Shown piece by piece: positions 1-10,610 of a stretch of DNA of 64,000 nucleotides. Both the position numbers and the translations under genes were made by a program. The stretch lies in the NCBI GenBank assembly GCA_965219165.1, contig CBDCMW010000002.1, forward strand, positions 1,674,001-1,738,000. Direction: 5' to 3'. The stretch comes from Aldehydirespirator sp965219165 (GTDB lineage Bacteria > Actinomycetota > Acidimicrobiia > Acidimicrobiales > Aldehydirespiratoraceae). The first letter of the stretch is position 1; the number at the start of each line of letters is the position of its first letter. The notes below the pieces were generated by a model that was given only the letters and a program-made list of their open reading frames with translations, searched no databases and was not told the origin of the DNA.

Positions 1-1803
<1,803 letters not shown>

Positions 1804-1835
1804 GAGCCCAGACTAGTCCGGTACCGTGGCGATCC

Positions 1836-2546
1836 ATGCCGTCGCTGATGCCAGCTTCGACGCGGCTGATCTGGGCGGCAGTCGGATGGGTCGCAGGTTT
1901 CGTCGCCACCCTCGCGGCGGCGGTGGCGGCCGCCGTGGCGCTGGGCGGTCTGGAGGATCCCGAAGCTGACATCATGGAGAGCCTGTCTATGGGCGGTCTC
2001 GTGTTGCTTCAGGTGCCGCTGTGGCTGGGTCTGATCGGCACGCCGCTGCTGGCCCGCCGATTCGGCCTCGACTGGAGGCACCAGATCGGATGGCGTATGC
2101 GGGCTTCCGACGTCCCGATCGGGGTGGGGATCGGGCTGGCGATGCAGCTCGTAGCCGTGCCGTTGCTGTACTGGCCCATACTCCGGATCTTCGGCGATCT
2201 GGATGTCGAGGGGCCGGCTCGCGACCTGTCGGAGCTGGTCGACACTCCGCTCGACGCGTCTCTGCTGGTGTTGATGACTGTGGTTCTGGCGCCAGTCACC
2301 GAGGAGGTGTTCTTCCGGGGCCTGCTGCAGGGCGCGCTGCGCGACCGGATCGGGCCGGGCTGGGCGCTGGTCCTCGCCTCGGTGGCTTTCGCCATCACCC
2401 ACGTCCAGGGGGTGCAGCTCCCGGCGCTGGTGCTGGTGGGGGCGGTGCACGGGTTCCTCGTGCTGAGAACCGGGCGCCTCGGGCCGGCGCTGTGGTCCCA
2501 CGCCGCGTTCAACGCGGTCACCGTGATCGCCTTGGTGTGGTTGTGA
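1836..2546 (+). CDS. CPBP family intramembrane metalloprotease
   Basis: A 236-residue polytopic membrane protein of the CPBP (CaaX protease and bacteriocin-processing, Abi) family. The glutamate motif TEEVFFRG lies near residue 155, followed by FAITH and by the C-terminal HAAFN histidine motif, which is the set expected for the intramembrane glutamic-type active site. The first ATG is used; a second in-frame ATG lies four codons on. Substrate cannot be inferred. It is divergent from ftsH and co-directional with the following membrane protein, 94 bp downstream. Confidence 0.88.
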   Translation: MPSLMPASTRLIWAAVGWVAGFVATLAAAVAAAVALGGLEDPEADIMESLSMGGLVLLQVPLWLGLIGTPLLARRFGLDWRHQIGWRMRASDVPIGVGIGLAMQLVAVPLLYWPILRIFGDLDVEGPARDLSELVDTPLDASLLVLMTVVLAPVTEEVFFRGLLQGALRDRIGPGWALVLASVAFAITHVQGVQLPALVLVGAVHGFLVLRTGRLGPALWSHAAFNAVTVIALVWL

Positions 2547-2640
2547 GACGGCGGGCCCGGAGGCGCGGTGCCACCCGGTGGCGGAACCCGGTCCGCCGCG
2601 CAAGATCGACTCTTGCGCGCACCAAGGACAACGTGGCGCT

Positions 2641-5385
2641 GTGACACCCCGTAGGCCGGCGCGGTCCGCACTTGTCGGTGTCATCGTGGCGCTGACGGTC
2701 GCGTTCGTCGTGGCCAACCTGAGGCCCTGGCTGTGGTTCGTGGACACCACTCCCACCGGTGGCGATCTAGGAGCCCACGTGTGGGCGCCGGCCTACCTGC
2801 GCGACGTGCTGCTTGGTGAGCTGAGGCTCACCGGATGGACCCACGACTGGTACGCGGGCTTTCCCGCTTTCACGTTCTACATGGTGATCCCGTCGTTGCT
2901 GGTGGTGATCATCGACGCGGGCCTAGGCCTGCATGTGGCCGTCTTCGCCTACATCGCAGTGGCCCTGTCGGTGTGTGCCGTGGTGTTGGTGGTGCTCCGG
3001 CGGACGGGCCGGCCCACCCGCCAGTGCTGGTCTGTCGCGTTGGGTGCCGCCGCGATAGCCGGGGCTGCCAAGCTGCCCGTCGACGACGCCGCGATCAACC
3101 GCGCCCTTGCCGGTCTGCTCCTGCCCGCCGCCGCCGCGTGGTGGGCGTGGTACGGCCTGCGGTCCCGGCCTCGCTGGCGGGCGGGGGCGGCTGTGGCCGC
3201 GGCCGCCCTGGCGCTGCTCGTGGTGCCCATGCCCTACGGCGTGTCCCTCAAGCTGGTGGCGATCGCGGGCGTGGTCGCACTCCCTGTGGCCGTGTGGGCG
3301 ATGACGCGCCTGGGTGGGACCGGGGCCGAGGGCCGGGCCCTGGCCGCGGCGGCCACGCTGCTGTTCCTGTTCGACCGCTCGTTCAACATCTACGGCGGGA
3401 ACCTCATGTCGACGATGGCCGGCGAGTTCGCCTACTCGCTGGGCCTGGCCGGCGCGGTCCTCTACATCGGCGTGGCGGCGCGGGGCATGCAGACCGGGCA
3501 ATACCGGATCCTGGCCGGCGCGCTGCTGGCCCTCACCGGGCTGATGCACCTGTTCTCCGCCTTCTTCGCGCTGGCCGCCGGGGCCGCGTTGCTGCTCGTG
3601 CTGCCGTGGCGCGCCGGAGCGTGGCGCCTGCGGCTGATGTGGACCGTCTCCACCGGCGCGTTGGCCGCGGCGCTCAGCGCGTGGTGGGTGCTGCCGTTCT
3701 GGTGGAACCGGAGCCTGCTGAACGACATGGGCTGGGGCAAGGAACGCCGCTACCTGTCGTCGCTGTGGTCGCGCGACGAGTTCGACTACAGCTTCCTGGT
3801 GAACGATCCGCCGCTGCAGCTGTTCATCGGGCTGGCGGTGGCCGGCGCGGCACTGCTGTTCGTGAGGCGGGCGCGGCTCGGCATGGCGGTGGCGCTGACC
3901 GCGGCAGTCGTCGCGGCCGGCTTCGTGATCCTGCCCGAGGGGCGCCTGTGGAACGTCCGTATCCTGCCCTTCTACTACCTCACCGTGTACCTGACCGCGG
4001 CCCTCGGTCTCGGGGAGGCGATCGGGCTCGGGCGCTCAGCGATGGACAGGCGGCAGGCGGCCCGGGCCGCCGCAGGCGCCGAGGTGGGCCGGATCCGGTC
4101 GTCGGCCGGTGCGCTTGTGGCGGGTGGCTCGGTGGTACTGGCGACGGCCGCGGTGGTGGTGATGGTTGGACTGCCGTTGCGGTCTCTGCCCGGCGGCCAT
4201 CTCGGCGACGACGGCGTCTACCGGTGGGGACCGTTCAGTTCCAGCGACTCCAACCTCGGGTCGTACTGGGTCGAGTACAACTTCGAGGGCTACGAGCGCC
4301 GGGATCCGACCGCCGACGGAGGGGGCAGCTCCGAGTACTGGGACCTCGTCGAGACCATGGATCGGATCGGCGAGAGCCATGGCTGCGGCGCGGCCCTCTG
4401 GGAGTACGAAGCCGGCCGGCTCGGATCGTATGGGACGCCGATGGCGCCCATGCTGCTGCCGTACTGGACCGACCGGTGCATCGGCTCCATGGAGGGCCTC
4501 TACTTCGAGGCCTCTGCCACCGTCCCGTACCATTTCCTGATGCAGTCGGAGCTGTCGGCCGCTCCGTCGCGAGCCCAGCGGGATCTTCCCTATTCGGGAC
4601 TCGACGTCGCCGCGGGCGTGGACCACCTGCAGCTCATGGGGGTTCGCTACTACATGGCGTTCTCTCAGGATGCGGTGAGCCAGGCCCGGGCTGCGACCGG
4701 CCTCACCGAGATCGGCTCGACGCCTCTGGGCCCGTGGGTCGTGTTCCGGGTGTCCGGCAGCACTCCGGCGGTCGGGTTGACCAGGCTGCCGGTGGTGGTG
4801 GAAGACCTCGACGACTCGGGCGACGACTGGCTGGAGGCTTCGGTCGGCGCCTTCCTCGCGGCTGGCCAGGGCGGGCCGATGCTCGCGGTCGACGGTCCCG
4901 ACCACTGGCCTCGGATGACCTTGCCCGACGTCCGGAGCGGACTTCAGGACGACCCGGCCGGCGCCGTCGGCGGCGAGTTGGGCCGTGAGGAGGTGATGCG
5001 GCGGCTGTCGGCGATCCTGCCTGCCGCCGCGCCCGTCGAGAACATCGAACCCGCAGAGGTCAGCGGACTGGTCCGTCGGGATCATTCGATCGCGTTCTCG
5101 GTGGACCGTGTGGGAGCTCCGGTGCTGGTGCGAACGTCGTACTTCCCGAACTGGTCGGTGTCGGGCGCGCGGGGTCCCTACCGGGTGACGCCCAACTTCA
5201 TGGTGGTGGTGCCGACTGACACTGAGGTGCGCCTCACCTACGGCCGCAGCGCCGTGGAGTGGTTCTCGATGGCGGTCACCCTCGCCGGCCTTGCCGTGGT
5301 TGTATGGCTCGTGCTGCGCTCGTCGCGGCGGGCGAGGGCTGGAGCGGACGCAACCGAGCCACTTCGGGAGGCGGGGGTGCCGTGA
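2641..5385 (+). CDS. large polytopic membrane protein, PTPS-related domain family
   Basis: A 914-residue membrane protein with roughly a dozen hydrophobic segments in the first 520 residues and a soluble C-terminal region ending in one more membrane helix. The N-terminal pattern GGDLGAH...LRD...W..DWYAGFPAF is characteristic of the 6-pyruvoyl-tetrahydropterin-synthase-related membrane family, which resembles GT-C glycosyltransferases (established family knowledge; function of the family is not settled). GTG 2641 was chosen because it starts right before the first membrane helix; an in-frame ATG at 2578 would add a 21-residue Cys- and Gln-containing leader. It overlaps the next glycosyltransferase by 4 bp (GTGA), so the two are translationally coupled and probably act together on a lipid-linked or surface glycan. 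Confidence 0.75.
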   Translation: MTPRRPARSALVGVIVALTVAFVVANLRPWLWFVDTTPTGGDLGAHVWAPAYLRDVLLGELRLTGWTHDWYAGFPAFTFYMVIPSLLVVIIDAGLGLHVAVFAYIAVALSVCAVVLVVLRRTGRPTRQCWSVALGAAAIAGAAKLPVDDAAINRALAGLLLPAAAAWWAWYGLRSRPRWRAGAAVAAAALALLVVPMPYGVSLKLVAIAGVVALPVAVWAMTRLGGTGAEGRALAAAATLLFLFDRSFNIYGGNLMSTMAGEFAYSLGLAGAVLYIGVAARGMQTGQYRILAGALLALTGLMHLFSAFFALAAGAALLLVLPWRAGAWRLRLMWTVSTGALAAALSAWWVLPFWWNRSLLNDMGWGKERRYLSSLWSRDEFDYSFLVNDPPLQLFIGLAVAGAALLFVRRARLGMAVALTAAVVAAGFVILPEGRLWNVRILPFYYLTVYLTAALGLGEAIGLGRSAMDRRQAARAAAGAEVGRIRSSAGALVAGGSVVLATAAVVVMVGLPLRSLPGGHLGDDGVYRWGPFSSSDSNLGSYWVEYNFEGYERRDPTADGGGSSEYWDLVETMDRIGESHGCGAALWEYEAGRLGSYGTPMAPMLLPYWTDRCIGSMEGLYFEASATVPYHFLMQSELSAAPSRAQRDLPYSGLDVAAGVDHLQLMGVRYYMAFSQDAVSQARAATGLTEIGSTPLGPWVVFRVSGSTPAVGLTRLPVVVEDLDDSGDDWLEASVGAFLAAGQGGPMLAVDGPDHWPRMTLPDVRSGLQDDPAGAVGGELGREEVMRRLSAILPAAAPVENIEPAEVSGLVRRDHSIAFSVDRVGAPVLVRTSYFPNWSVSGARGPYRVTPNFMVVVPTDTEVRLTYGRSAVEWFSMAVTLAGLAVVVWLVLRSSRRARAGADATEPLREAGVP

Positions 5386-6113
5386 GGCTCTCGGTGATTG
5401 TGCCGGCCTACCGCGAGGCCGGCCGCATCGGCGACACCGTGGCCGCGCTGCGCGCCGCCTTGGTTGGGGTGAGCGCCGAGGGCGGCGCGGAGATCGTGGT
5501 GGTCGACGACGGCTCCGACGACGGCACCGCCGCCGCGGCCCGCGCCGCGGGCGCCGATGTCTTGGTGGAGCTCGGGGTCAACCGGGGCAAGGGAGCCGCG
5601 GTGAGGGCCGGGATGCGGGCCGCCTCGGGAGCGGTGGTGGCGTTCACCGACGCCGATCTCGCGTACGCGCCCAGCCAGCTCGTAGGACTGCTCGATGAGG
5701 TGGAGAGGGGAGCCGACGTGGTCGTCGGTGACCGACGCCATCCCGACTCGGTAGCGGTGACCGACCCGTCCGGGTTGCGACGAGCAGGAAGCCTCGTTGT
5801 CGGCCTGCTGCGCTGGATGCTGAAGCTCGCCCACCGCCGCGACACCCAATGCGGCTTGAAGGCGTTCTCCCGGCGAGCGGTGGGCGCGGTGCTGGACGCG
5901 TCGGTGATGGACAGGTTCTCGTTCGACATCGAGGTGCTCTTCTTGGCCGACCGTCTCGGCATGGAGGTCCGCGAGGTGCCGGTCGAGGTGGTCAATAGCG
6001 ACGTGTCGTCGGTGCGCGTCGTCAGCGACGGCTGGGAGCTGGTGCTCGACATGTGCCGCATCCGGACGCGGGCGCTGCTGGGCCGCTATCCGACAGAGAT
6101 CCCCCTCCAGTAG
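5382..6113 (+). CDS. family 2 glycosyltransferase, dolichyl/polyprenyl-phosphate sugar transferase type
   Basis: A 243-residue GT-A glycosyltransferase. N-terminal LSVIVPAYREA, VVDDGSDDGT, NRGKGAAVRAGM and the metal-binding FTDADL are all present, followed by DTQCGLKAF and FDIEVLFLA, the pattern of the Alg5/DPM1 subgroup that transfers a sugar from a nucleotide donor to polyprenyl phosphate. There is no C-terminal membrane domain. GTG 5382 overlaps the stop of the preceding PTPS-related protein by 4 bp. Inference: it makes the lipid-linked donor that the large membrane protein uses. Confidence 0.88.
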   Translation: MRLSVIVPAYREAGRIGDTVAALRAALVGVSAEGGAEIVVVDDGSDDGTAAAARAAGADVLVELGVNRGKGAAVRAGMRAASGAVVAFTDADLAYAPSQLVGLLDEVERGADVVVGDRRHPDSVAVTDPSGLRRAGSLVVGLLRWMLKLAHRRDTQCGLKAFSRRAVGAVLDASVMDRFSFDIEVLFLADRLGMEVREVPVEVVNSDVSSVRVVSDGWELVLDMCRIRTRALLGRYPTEIPLQ

Positions 6114-6116
6114 CTC

Positions 6117-6135
6117 GACCCATCGGCCGGGTCGG
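6117..6135. terminator. inverted repeat between convergent genes, possible terminator
   Basis: CGACCC and GGGTCG form six-base arms around a seven-base spacer directly after the glycosyltransferase stop and before the convergent membrane protein. No T-run follows, so this is only a candidate terminator. Confidence 0.35.
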
Positions 6136-6169
6136 AGGTATTGGGTGACCCCACCAGCATGGCCGGCCA

Positions 6170-7789
6170 CTACCCGACCGGGCGAGCCTGGTCGCAGAAC
6201 GGATACCCGTAGCGGCCTAGCATCAGCCGGTCGAGGTCATCGCGGAGGCTGGGCCCCGAGATTGACTGTCCCGGTGGCGTCAACTCTGTGTAGGAGTCGA
6301 TCAGCGAGCAGCGGCGCGCGTTTCCGGCCTCGGTGGTGTCGAGGCTGATCGTGGCCTCTGAGATCTGGCTGATGACCGATGCCAGCGGGTCATGCCGGTA
6401 GGTCTCTGCTATCTGTGCGTTGGCTAGAAGCGTCAGCGACAAGGACACTGCGAGGGCAGCGGCGAGGGCGTGCGTCACCCCGCTCGTTCGCGGGTGGCCA
6501 ACCAGAGCGAAGACTATGGCTACCGAGGCGGCGATCAGGAACGACCAGCCCACCTGGGTGAGCAGCGTTTCGCGCCAGGCTTGGCCGATCGGAGGCCTCG
6601 TCAGCTGCTGGTGTCTCGACAGGCTCGCCACCAGTGCGGACGAGCATGCCGTGACTGCGCCGAGGATCCCGAGTGCCGCCGCCAGCCGGAACCATCTCGC
6701 AGAGACGTCTCCGTCGGTGGGAGCTAGTAGGCCGCGCCCGTCGGCGGTGGCGACCGGGCGACTTCGGGGCTCGGCATCGAGGGCCGCGCGCGTTGCTACG
6801 ACCACTACTGCCAGCATCAAGAGCGTCCAGATCGTGTTGCCGAGCAAGTCGACCAGGGTGAAGTCGAAGTCGAGGATGCCGGCCTTGATGGAGTTGTAGC
6901 GCCATCCGGCGGGCGGAGTTCCTGTGACCAAGCGACCGCCGGCCACACTCAACACCTCTTCAGACAGGCTGATTTCCGAACCGTCGTAGCAGGTCTGCGG
7001 TGTGCAGCGTCCCGCTATGGCAATCCGCGACGGGATCAGAGCGGCCAGGAAGCCGAAGGCGAGAGCCGCCCATTTCCTTGTTGCGGCCGTCCGCAGCACG
7101 CTCCGTGGCGCCATGCCAGCGGCGGCGGCGCGCGCCGCGATGAATGCCGCTGCCGTGACCGGAGCCACGTACACGAGGTCATAGGTCGTCGCGGCCACAG
7201 CGCCGAGGAGGGCCATCGCCAGCAGCTCGCGCCCACGCACCGGCCTCGCCCGCATGTCGTCGTCTCGGGCCACAGCCAGACAGACGGCGAGGACGAGCGC
7301 AACGGCGCCTATGAACACGAAGGGGAACAGAATGAGCGGGCTGCCCCTGCTGTTGGCCACGAGAGCGGTACCCAGCACCAGAGGGAACAGCGCGACGACC
7401 GGTCGATGCCGGTATGCGCCGGCTGAGCGGGCCAGCGCGGCCACGATCCGGGTTGCGACCAGGGCCACTGCCGCAACCATGATCAGCCGAACCGCGCCGT
7501 GCACCGCGTGCGGAGCCAGGCCCGTCGCCTCGGCCGCATCGAAGACGATGCCGTGCTCCAGGCTCTCCGCGAAGCGTCCGACGGGCCTGAAGTTCCCGAG
7601 ATCCAGGTATGTGCTGACGCTGTCGTAGGCGTACCGGACCGACTCGAGCGGGTCTGATCCGTATCCGGCCGCGGCCCGGTACACCTTGCGTCGCTCGTCG
7701 TGCTGAAACGCGAACCCGACCAGCGGGGCCGTCACTATCAACGCTGGCGCTGCGGCCCACCACCGTCGTCGAGGCCCGGGCTTCTGCAT
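6170..7789 (-). CDS. polytopic membrane protein of unknown function
   Basis: About 539 residues with about nine to eleven hydrophobic segments and a soluble C-terminal tail carrying several Asp and Cys residues. One extracytoplasmic loop holds two cysteines (RCTPQTCYDG), which may form a disulfide. I do not recognise the family; the size and layout recall GT-C type glycosyltransferase-like proteins, which fits the neighbouring glycosyltransferase, but no signature motif was found. ATG 7789 (MQKPGPRRRWW) was chosen because it precedes the first membrane helix; an upstream in-frame GTG at 7825 would add 12 residues. The first codons lie inside a repeated 43-bp sequence shared with the intergenic region. 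Confidence 0.6.
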   Translation of the reverse strand: MQKPGPRRRWWAAAPALIVTAPLVGFAFQHDERRKVYRAAAGYGSDPLESVRYAYDSVSTYLDLGNFRPVGRFAESLEHGIVFDAAEATGLAPHAVHGAVRLIMVAAVALVATRIVAALARSAGAYRHRPVVALFPLVLGTALVANSRGSPLILFPFVFIGAVALVLAVCLAVARDDDMRARPVRGRELLAMALLGAVAATTYDLVYVAPVTAAAFIAARAAAAGMAPRSVLRTAATRKWAALAFGFLAALIPSRIAIAGRCTPQTCYDGSEISLSEEVLSVAGGRLVTGTPPAGWRYNSIKAGILDFDFTLVDLLGNTIWTLLMLAVVVVATRAALDAEPRSRPVATADGRGLLAPTDGDVSARWFRLAAALGILGAVTACSSALVASLSRHQQLTRPPIGQAWRETLLTQVGWSFLIAASVAIVFALVGHPRTSGVTHALAAALAVSLSLTLLANAQIAETYRHDPLASVISQISEATISLDTTEAGNARRCSLIDSYTELTPPGQSISGPSLRDDLDRLMLGRYGYPFCDQARPVG

Positions 7790-7897
7790 CGCTTGAACGG
7801 CACTGTATCCGCCGGTGCCGGTCACAGTCGACGAACGCTATCCGGTCCGCTGCCCGTCGTCGAGGCCCGGGCGTCTGCGTCGCTGGACCGGCACTGT
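7764..7897. repeat. imperfect 43-bp direct repeat across a divergent gene pair
   Basis: Positions 7764-7806 and 7855-7897 match at 39 of 43 bases (both contain GTCGTCGAGGCCCGGGC and end CGGCACTGT). The first copy encodes the N-terminus of the minus-strand membrane protein; the second sits in the leader of manB. The spacing is 91 bp. Confidence 0.85.
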
Positions 7898-7936
7898 CTT
7901 GCGCGACGCTGTTCCCGAACTAGATTCCCCGCCGCG

Positions 7937-9280
7937 GTGGCAGACTTCGACGCGATCTTCAAGGCCTACGACATCAGGGGGATCGTGGGCGAGCAGATCG
8001 ACACGTGGGCCTGCTTCGCCATCGGTGCCGCTTACGCCGGCTACGTGCGTGACAACGGGGCCGTGAGCGTGGTGGTGGGCCGCGACATGCGTCCTGACGG
8101 CCCGGAGCTTGCCGGTGCCTTCCGCGAGGGTGTGGCCGCGGCCGGCGTCGATGTGGTGGATATCGGCCTGTGTGCCACGGAGATGGTGTATTTCGCCTCC
8201 GGGCTCATGGACATGCCGGGCGCGATGTTCACCGCGTCGCACAACCCGGTCGGCTACAACGGCATCAAGCTGTGCGGTCCGGGAGCGTCGCCGATCGGGG
8301 CCGGCACCGGGCTCGAGGAGATCAAGGCCCGGGCCGTCTCGGGGCCGCTGGCGGCGGCCACGCCCGGAACGGCCACCCGGCGCGACATGCTCGACTCCTA
8401 CGTCGAGCACGTGCTGTCGTTTGTCAGCCTCAGCGCCCTGAAACCGCTGCGACTGGCGGTGGACACCGCCAACGGCATGGGCGGACTGGTGGTTCCGGCC
8501 GTGCTCGACGCGCTGCCCTTCGAGGTCGAGTACCTGTATCCGGAGCTCGACGGCACGTTCCCCAACCACCCTGCCGACCCCCTCAAGCCCGAGAACCTGC
8601 GGGATGTGCAGGACCGGGTGGAGGCCAGCGACGCCGACGCCGGCCTGGCCTTCGACGGCGACGCCGACCGGGTGTTCGTGGTGGACGAGTCGTCCCGGCC
8701 GCTTTCGGGCTCGCTCACCGCGGCGCTCATCGCGACCGTGATGCTCGAGCGCGCGCCCGGCGCGGCGGTCGTGCACAACGTGATCTGTTCCAAGGCCCTC
8801 CCCCAGGTCGTGTCGGAGCTGGGGGGTCGCACCGTGCGGGCCCGGGTGGGGCACTCGTTCATGAAGCAGGCGATGGCCTCCAGCGGTGCGGTGTTCGGAG
8901 GCGAGCATTCCGGCCACTACTACTTCCGGGACAACTACGGCGCGGACAGTGCCATGATCGCGGTGCTGGTCGTGCTGGAGGCGCTCAGCCGCCACGACGG
9001 CCGTCTCAGCGACCTGGTCGCACCGCTCGATCGCTATTCGGCGTCGGGCGAGATCAACACCGAGGTGCCCGACTCAGCGGCGGTGATCGACCGGGTGGCG
9101 GCCGCGTTCGAGGGTTGCCGGCAGGATCGCCTGGACGGTCTCAGCGTCGATTGCGGCGACTGGTGGTTCAACCTCAGGCCGTCGAACACCGAGCCTCTGC
9201 TGCGCCTGAACCTGGAGGCCGGAGGCCCCGCCGAGGTTCGAGAGCGAGTCGCTGAGGTACGCGCCCTGATCATTCCGTAG
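7937..9280 (+). CDS. manB: phosphomannomutase/phosphoglucomutase
   Basis: Interconverts mannose-6-phosphate and mannose-1-phosphate (and usually the glucose pair), feeding GDP-mannose synthesis for cell-envelope mannosides. 447 residues, normal for the alpha-D-phosphohexomutase family. The phosphoserine loop TASHNPVGYNG is near residue 99, the magnesium loop DGDADR near 240, the sugar-binding GEHSGHYYF near 320, and the phosphate-binding RPSNTEP near the C-terminus. GTG 7937 places FKAYDIRG at residue 7, as usual; the reading frame is open upstream but without homology. It heads the cluster manB, Trm112-like, SIS isomerase, manA, ahcY, the same order as in Mycobacterium. Confidence 0.95.
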   Translation: MADFDAIFKAYDIRGIVGEQIDTWACFAIGAAYAGYVRDNGAVSVVVGRDMRPDGPELAGAFREGVAAAGVDVVDIGLCATEMVYFASGLMDMPGAMFTASHNPVGYNGIKLCGPGASPIGAGTGLEEIKARAVSGPLAAATPGTATRRDMLDSYVEHVLSFVSLSALKPLRLAVDTANGMGGLVVPAVLDALPFEVEYLYPELDGTFPNHPADPLKPENLRDVQDRVEASDADAGLAFDGDADRVFVVDESSRPLSGSLTAALIATVMLERAPGAAVVHNVICSKALPQVVSELGGRTVRARVGHSFMKQAMASSGAVFGGEHSGHYYFRDNYGADSAMIAVLVVLEALSRHDGRLSDLVAPLDRYSASGEINTEVPDSAAVIDRVAAAFEGCRQDRLDGLSVDCGDWWFNLRPSNTEPLLRLNLEAGGPAEVRERVAEVRALIIP

Positions 9281-9325
9281 CATCTGGGCACTGTCCGCCC
9301 GCCCTCTCGGGGAGATGACTTTGCC

Positions 9326-9604
9326 GTGACACTCGATGACCGCCTGCTGGAGATCCTGGCCTGCCCCGCGGACAAGGGTCCGCTGCTGTACTTCGCTGAC
9401 GAGCAGGGGCTCTACAACCCTCGGCTGCGACTCCGCTACCGAGTGGAGGACGGGATCCCCGTGATGCTGACCGACGAGGCCTCCTCGGTGGACGACACCG
9501 AGCACGGGCGCCTGCTGGCCAAGGCGAAGGCCGACGGGATCCGCCCCACGTTCGAGGCCGGAGAATCTGGCGAAGCTGGCGACGCCAGCGGCCAAGAGGG
9601 CTGA
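9326..9604 (+). CDS. Trm112 family protein
   Basis: A 92-residue protein with the Trm112/YcaR pattern LLEILACPADKGPL...Y......Y.VEDGIPVML. Family members are small beta-rich domains that in other organisms activate methyltransferases; in actinobacteria this gene sits beside manB and its own role is unknown. Only one cysteine of the possible zinc pair is seen in the ACP motif, so zinc binding is doubtful. GTG start. It lies 45 bp after manB and 10 bp before the SIS isomerase, consistent with one operon. Confidence 0.88.
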   Translation: MTLDDRLLEILACPADKGPLLYFADEQGLYNPRLRLRYRVEDGIPVMLTDEASSVDDTEHGRLLAKAKADGIRPTFEAGESGEAGDASGQEG

Positions 9605-9614
9605 GGAACGAAGC

Positions 9615-10577
9615 GTGGCCACTGACGATCTGTTCGAAGCTCTCCGCCATCTGCCCGACCAGGTGCGCGACGCCGCGGTGGCGGCTGCCGACGTCGAGGG
9701 CTTGCCCGGTCCCGGCGAGATCTCCGAGGTGGTGATCGTCGGCGCGGGCGGAGGAGGCGTGGCCGGGGACGTGGTGGAGTCGGTCGCTCATTTGCAGGGC
9801 TCGGTGCCGGTTCTCGCCACGGGCGGCATCAGCCCGGCTTGGCTCTCGGAGTCCTCGCTGGTGGTGGCGGTGTCCCAGTCGGGCCACGACCAGCCGACCG
9901 TGGCCGCGGCCCGGGTCGCTCGGGCCAGCGGAGCGCACATGGTCGCCGTCACCTCCGGGGGCGAGCTGATGGATTTGTGTACGGGATGGGGCATACCGGT
10001 CACGAGGGTGGATCCTCGTGTCGGCCCGGCTGCCGGACTTGGGGTGGTGATCGTGCCGGTGCTCGTGCTGCTCGAGCGCGTCGGCGTGCTGGCCGGCATG
10101 AACCGGCTGATCTCGGACAGCGCCGAGCAGATAGAGGCCCGCCGCCGGCTCATCGACGCCGATCCTTCGCCGGTGGAGGCTCTGGCCGGGAGCGTCCTGG
10201 GCCGCATGGCCGTTGTCTGCGGCGCAGGGGGCGTGGGCAAGCACGCCGCCCGCCGCTGGGTCAACCGGCTGGACCGGGTCGGCGGCGTGTCGTCGGTGCG
10301 GCGCAACCTCCCGGCCGACGAGGCCGAGGCCGCGTCCTGGGCCACGCTGGCCCGGCGGATTCCCGACGGCGTCACTGCGATCGTGCTTCGCCACGACTTC
10401 GAGCCGAGCGGGCTCGCCGATCGCATCGATCTGCTCGGCGCCGCGGTGGCCGCCACCTACGAGGTGCGGGCCGAGGGCGAGGGTGCCCTGGCGCAGCTGC
10501 TGGACCTGGTGCTGGTCGCAGACGCGGTCGCGGAGGTAGCGGCGCGGCGCGGCATCGATCGCCCGGCTGCTTCCTGA
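9615..10577 (+). CDS. SIS-domain phosphoglucose/phosphomannose isomerase-like protein (TobH type)
   Basis: A 320-residue double-SIS protein. The first SIS domain starts VVIVGAGGGGVAGDVV and has the phosphosugar-binding serines in VAVSQSGHDQPT; the second begins near residue 195 (GRMAVVCGAGGVGKHAARRWVNRL). It matches the bifunctional phosphoglucose/phosphomannose isomerase family, represented in Mycobacterium by TobH between manB and manA. The catalytic residues of the archaeal bifunctional enzymes could not be checked by eye, so isomerase activity is inferred from family and neighbours. Confidence 0.85.
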   Translation: MATDDLFEALRHLPDQVRDAAVAAADVEGLPGPGEISEVVIVGAGGGGVAGDVVESVAHLQGSVPVLATGGISPAWLSESSLVVAVSQSGHDQPTVAAARVARASGAHMVAVTSGGELMDLCTGWGIPVTRVDPRVGPAAGLGVVIVPVLVLLERVGVLAGMNRLISDSAEQIEARRRLIDADPSPVEALAGSVLGRMAVVCGAGGVGKHAARRWVNRLDRVGGVSSVRRNLPADEAEAASWATLARRIPDGVTAIVLRHDFEPSGLADRIDLLGAAVAATYEVRAEGEGALAQLLDLVLVADAVAEVAARRGIDRPAAS

Positions 10578-10610
10578 GTCGGAACGGGCCGGCGCGGGAT
10601 CGGTCGCGGC

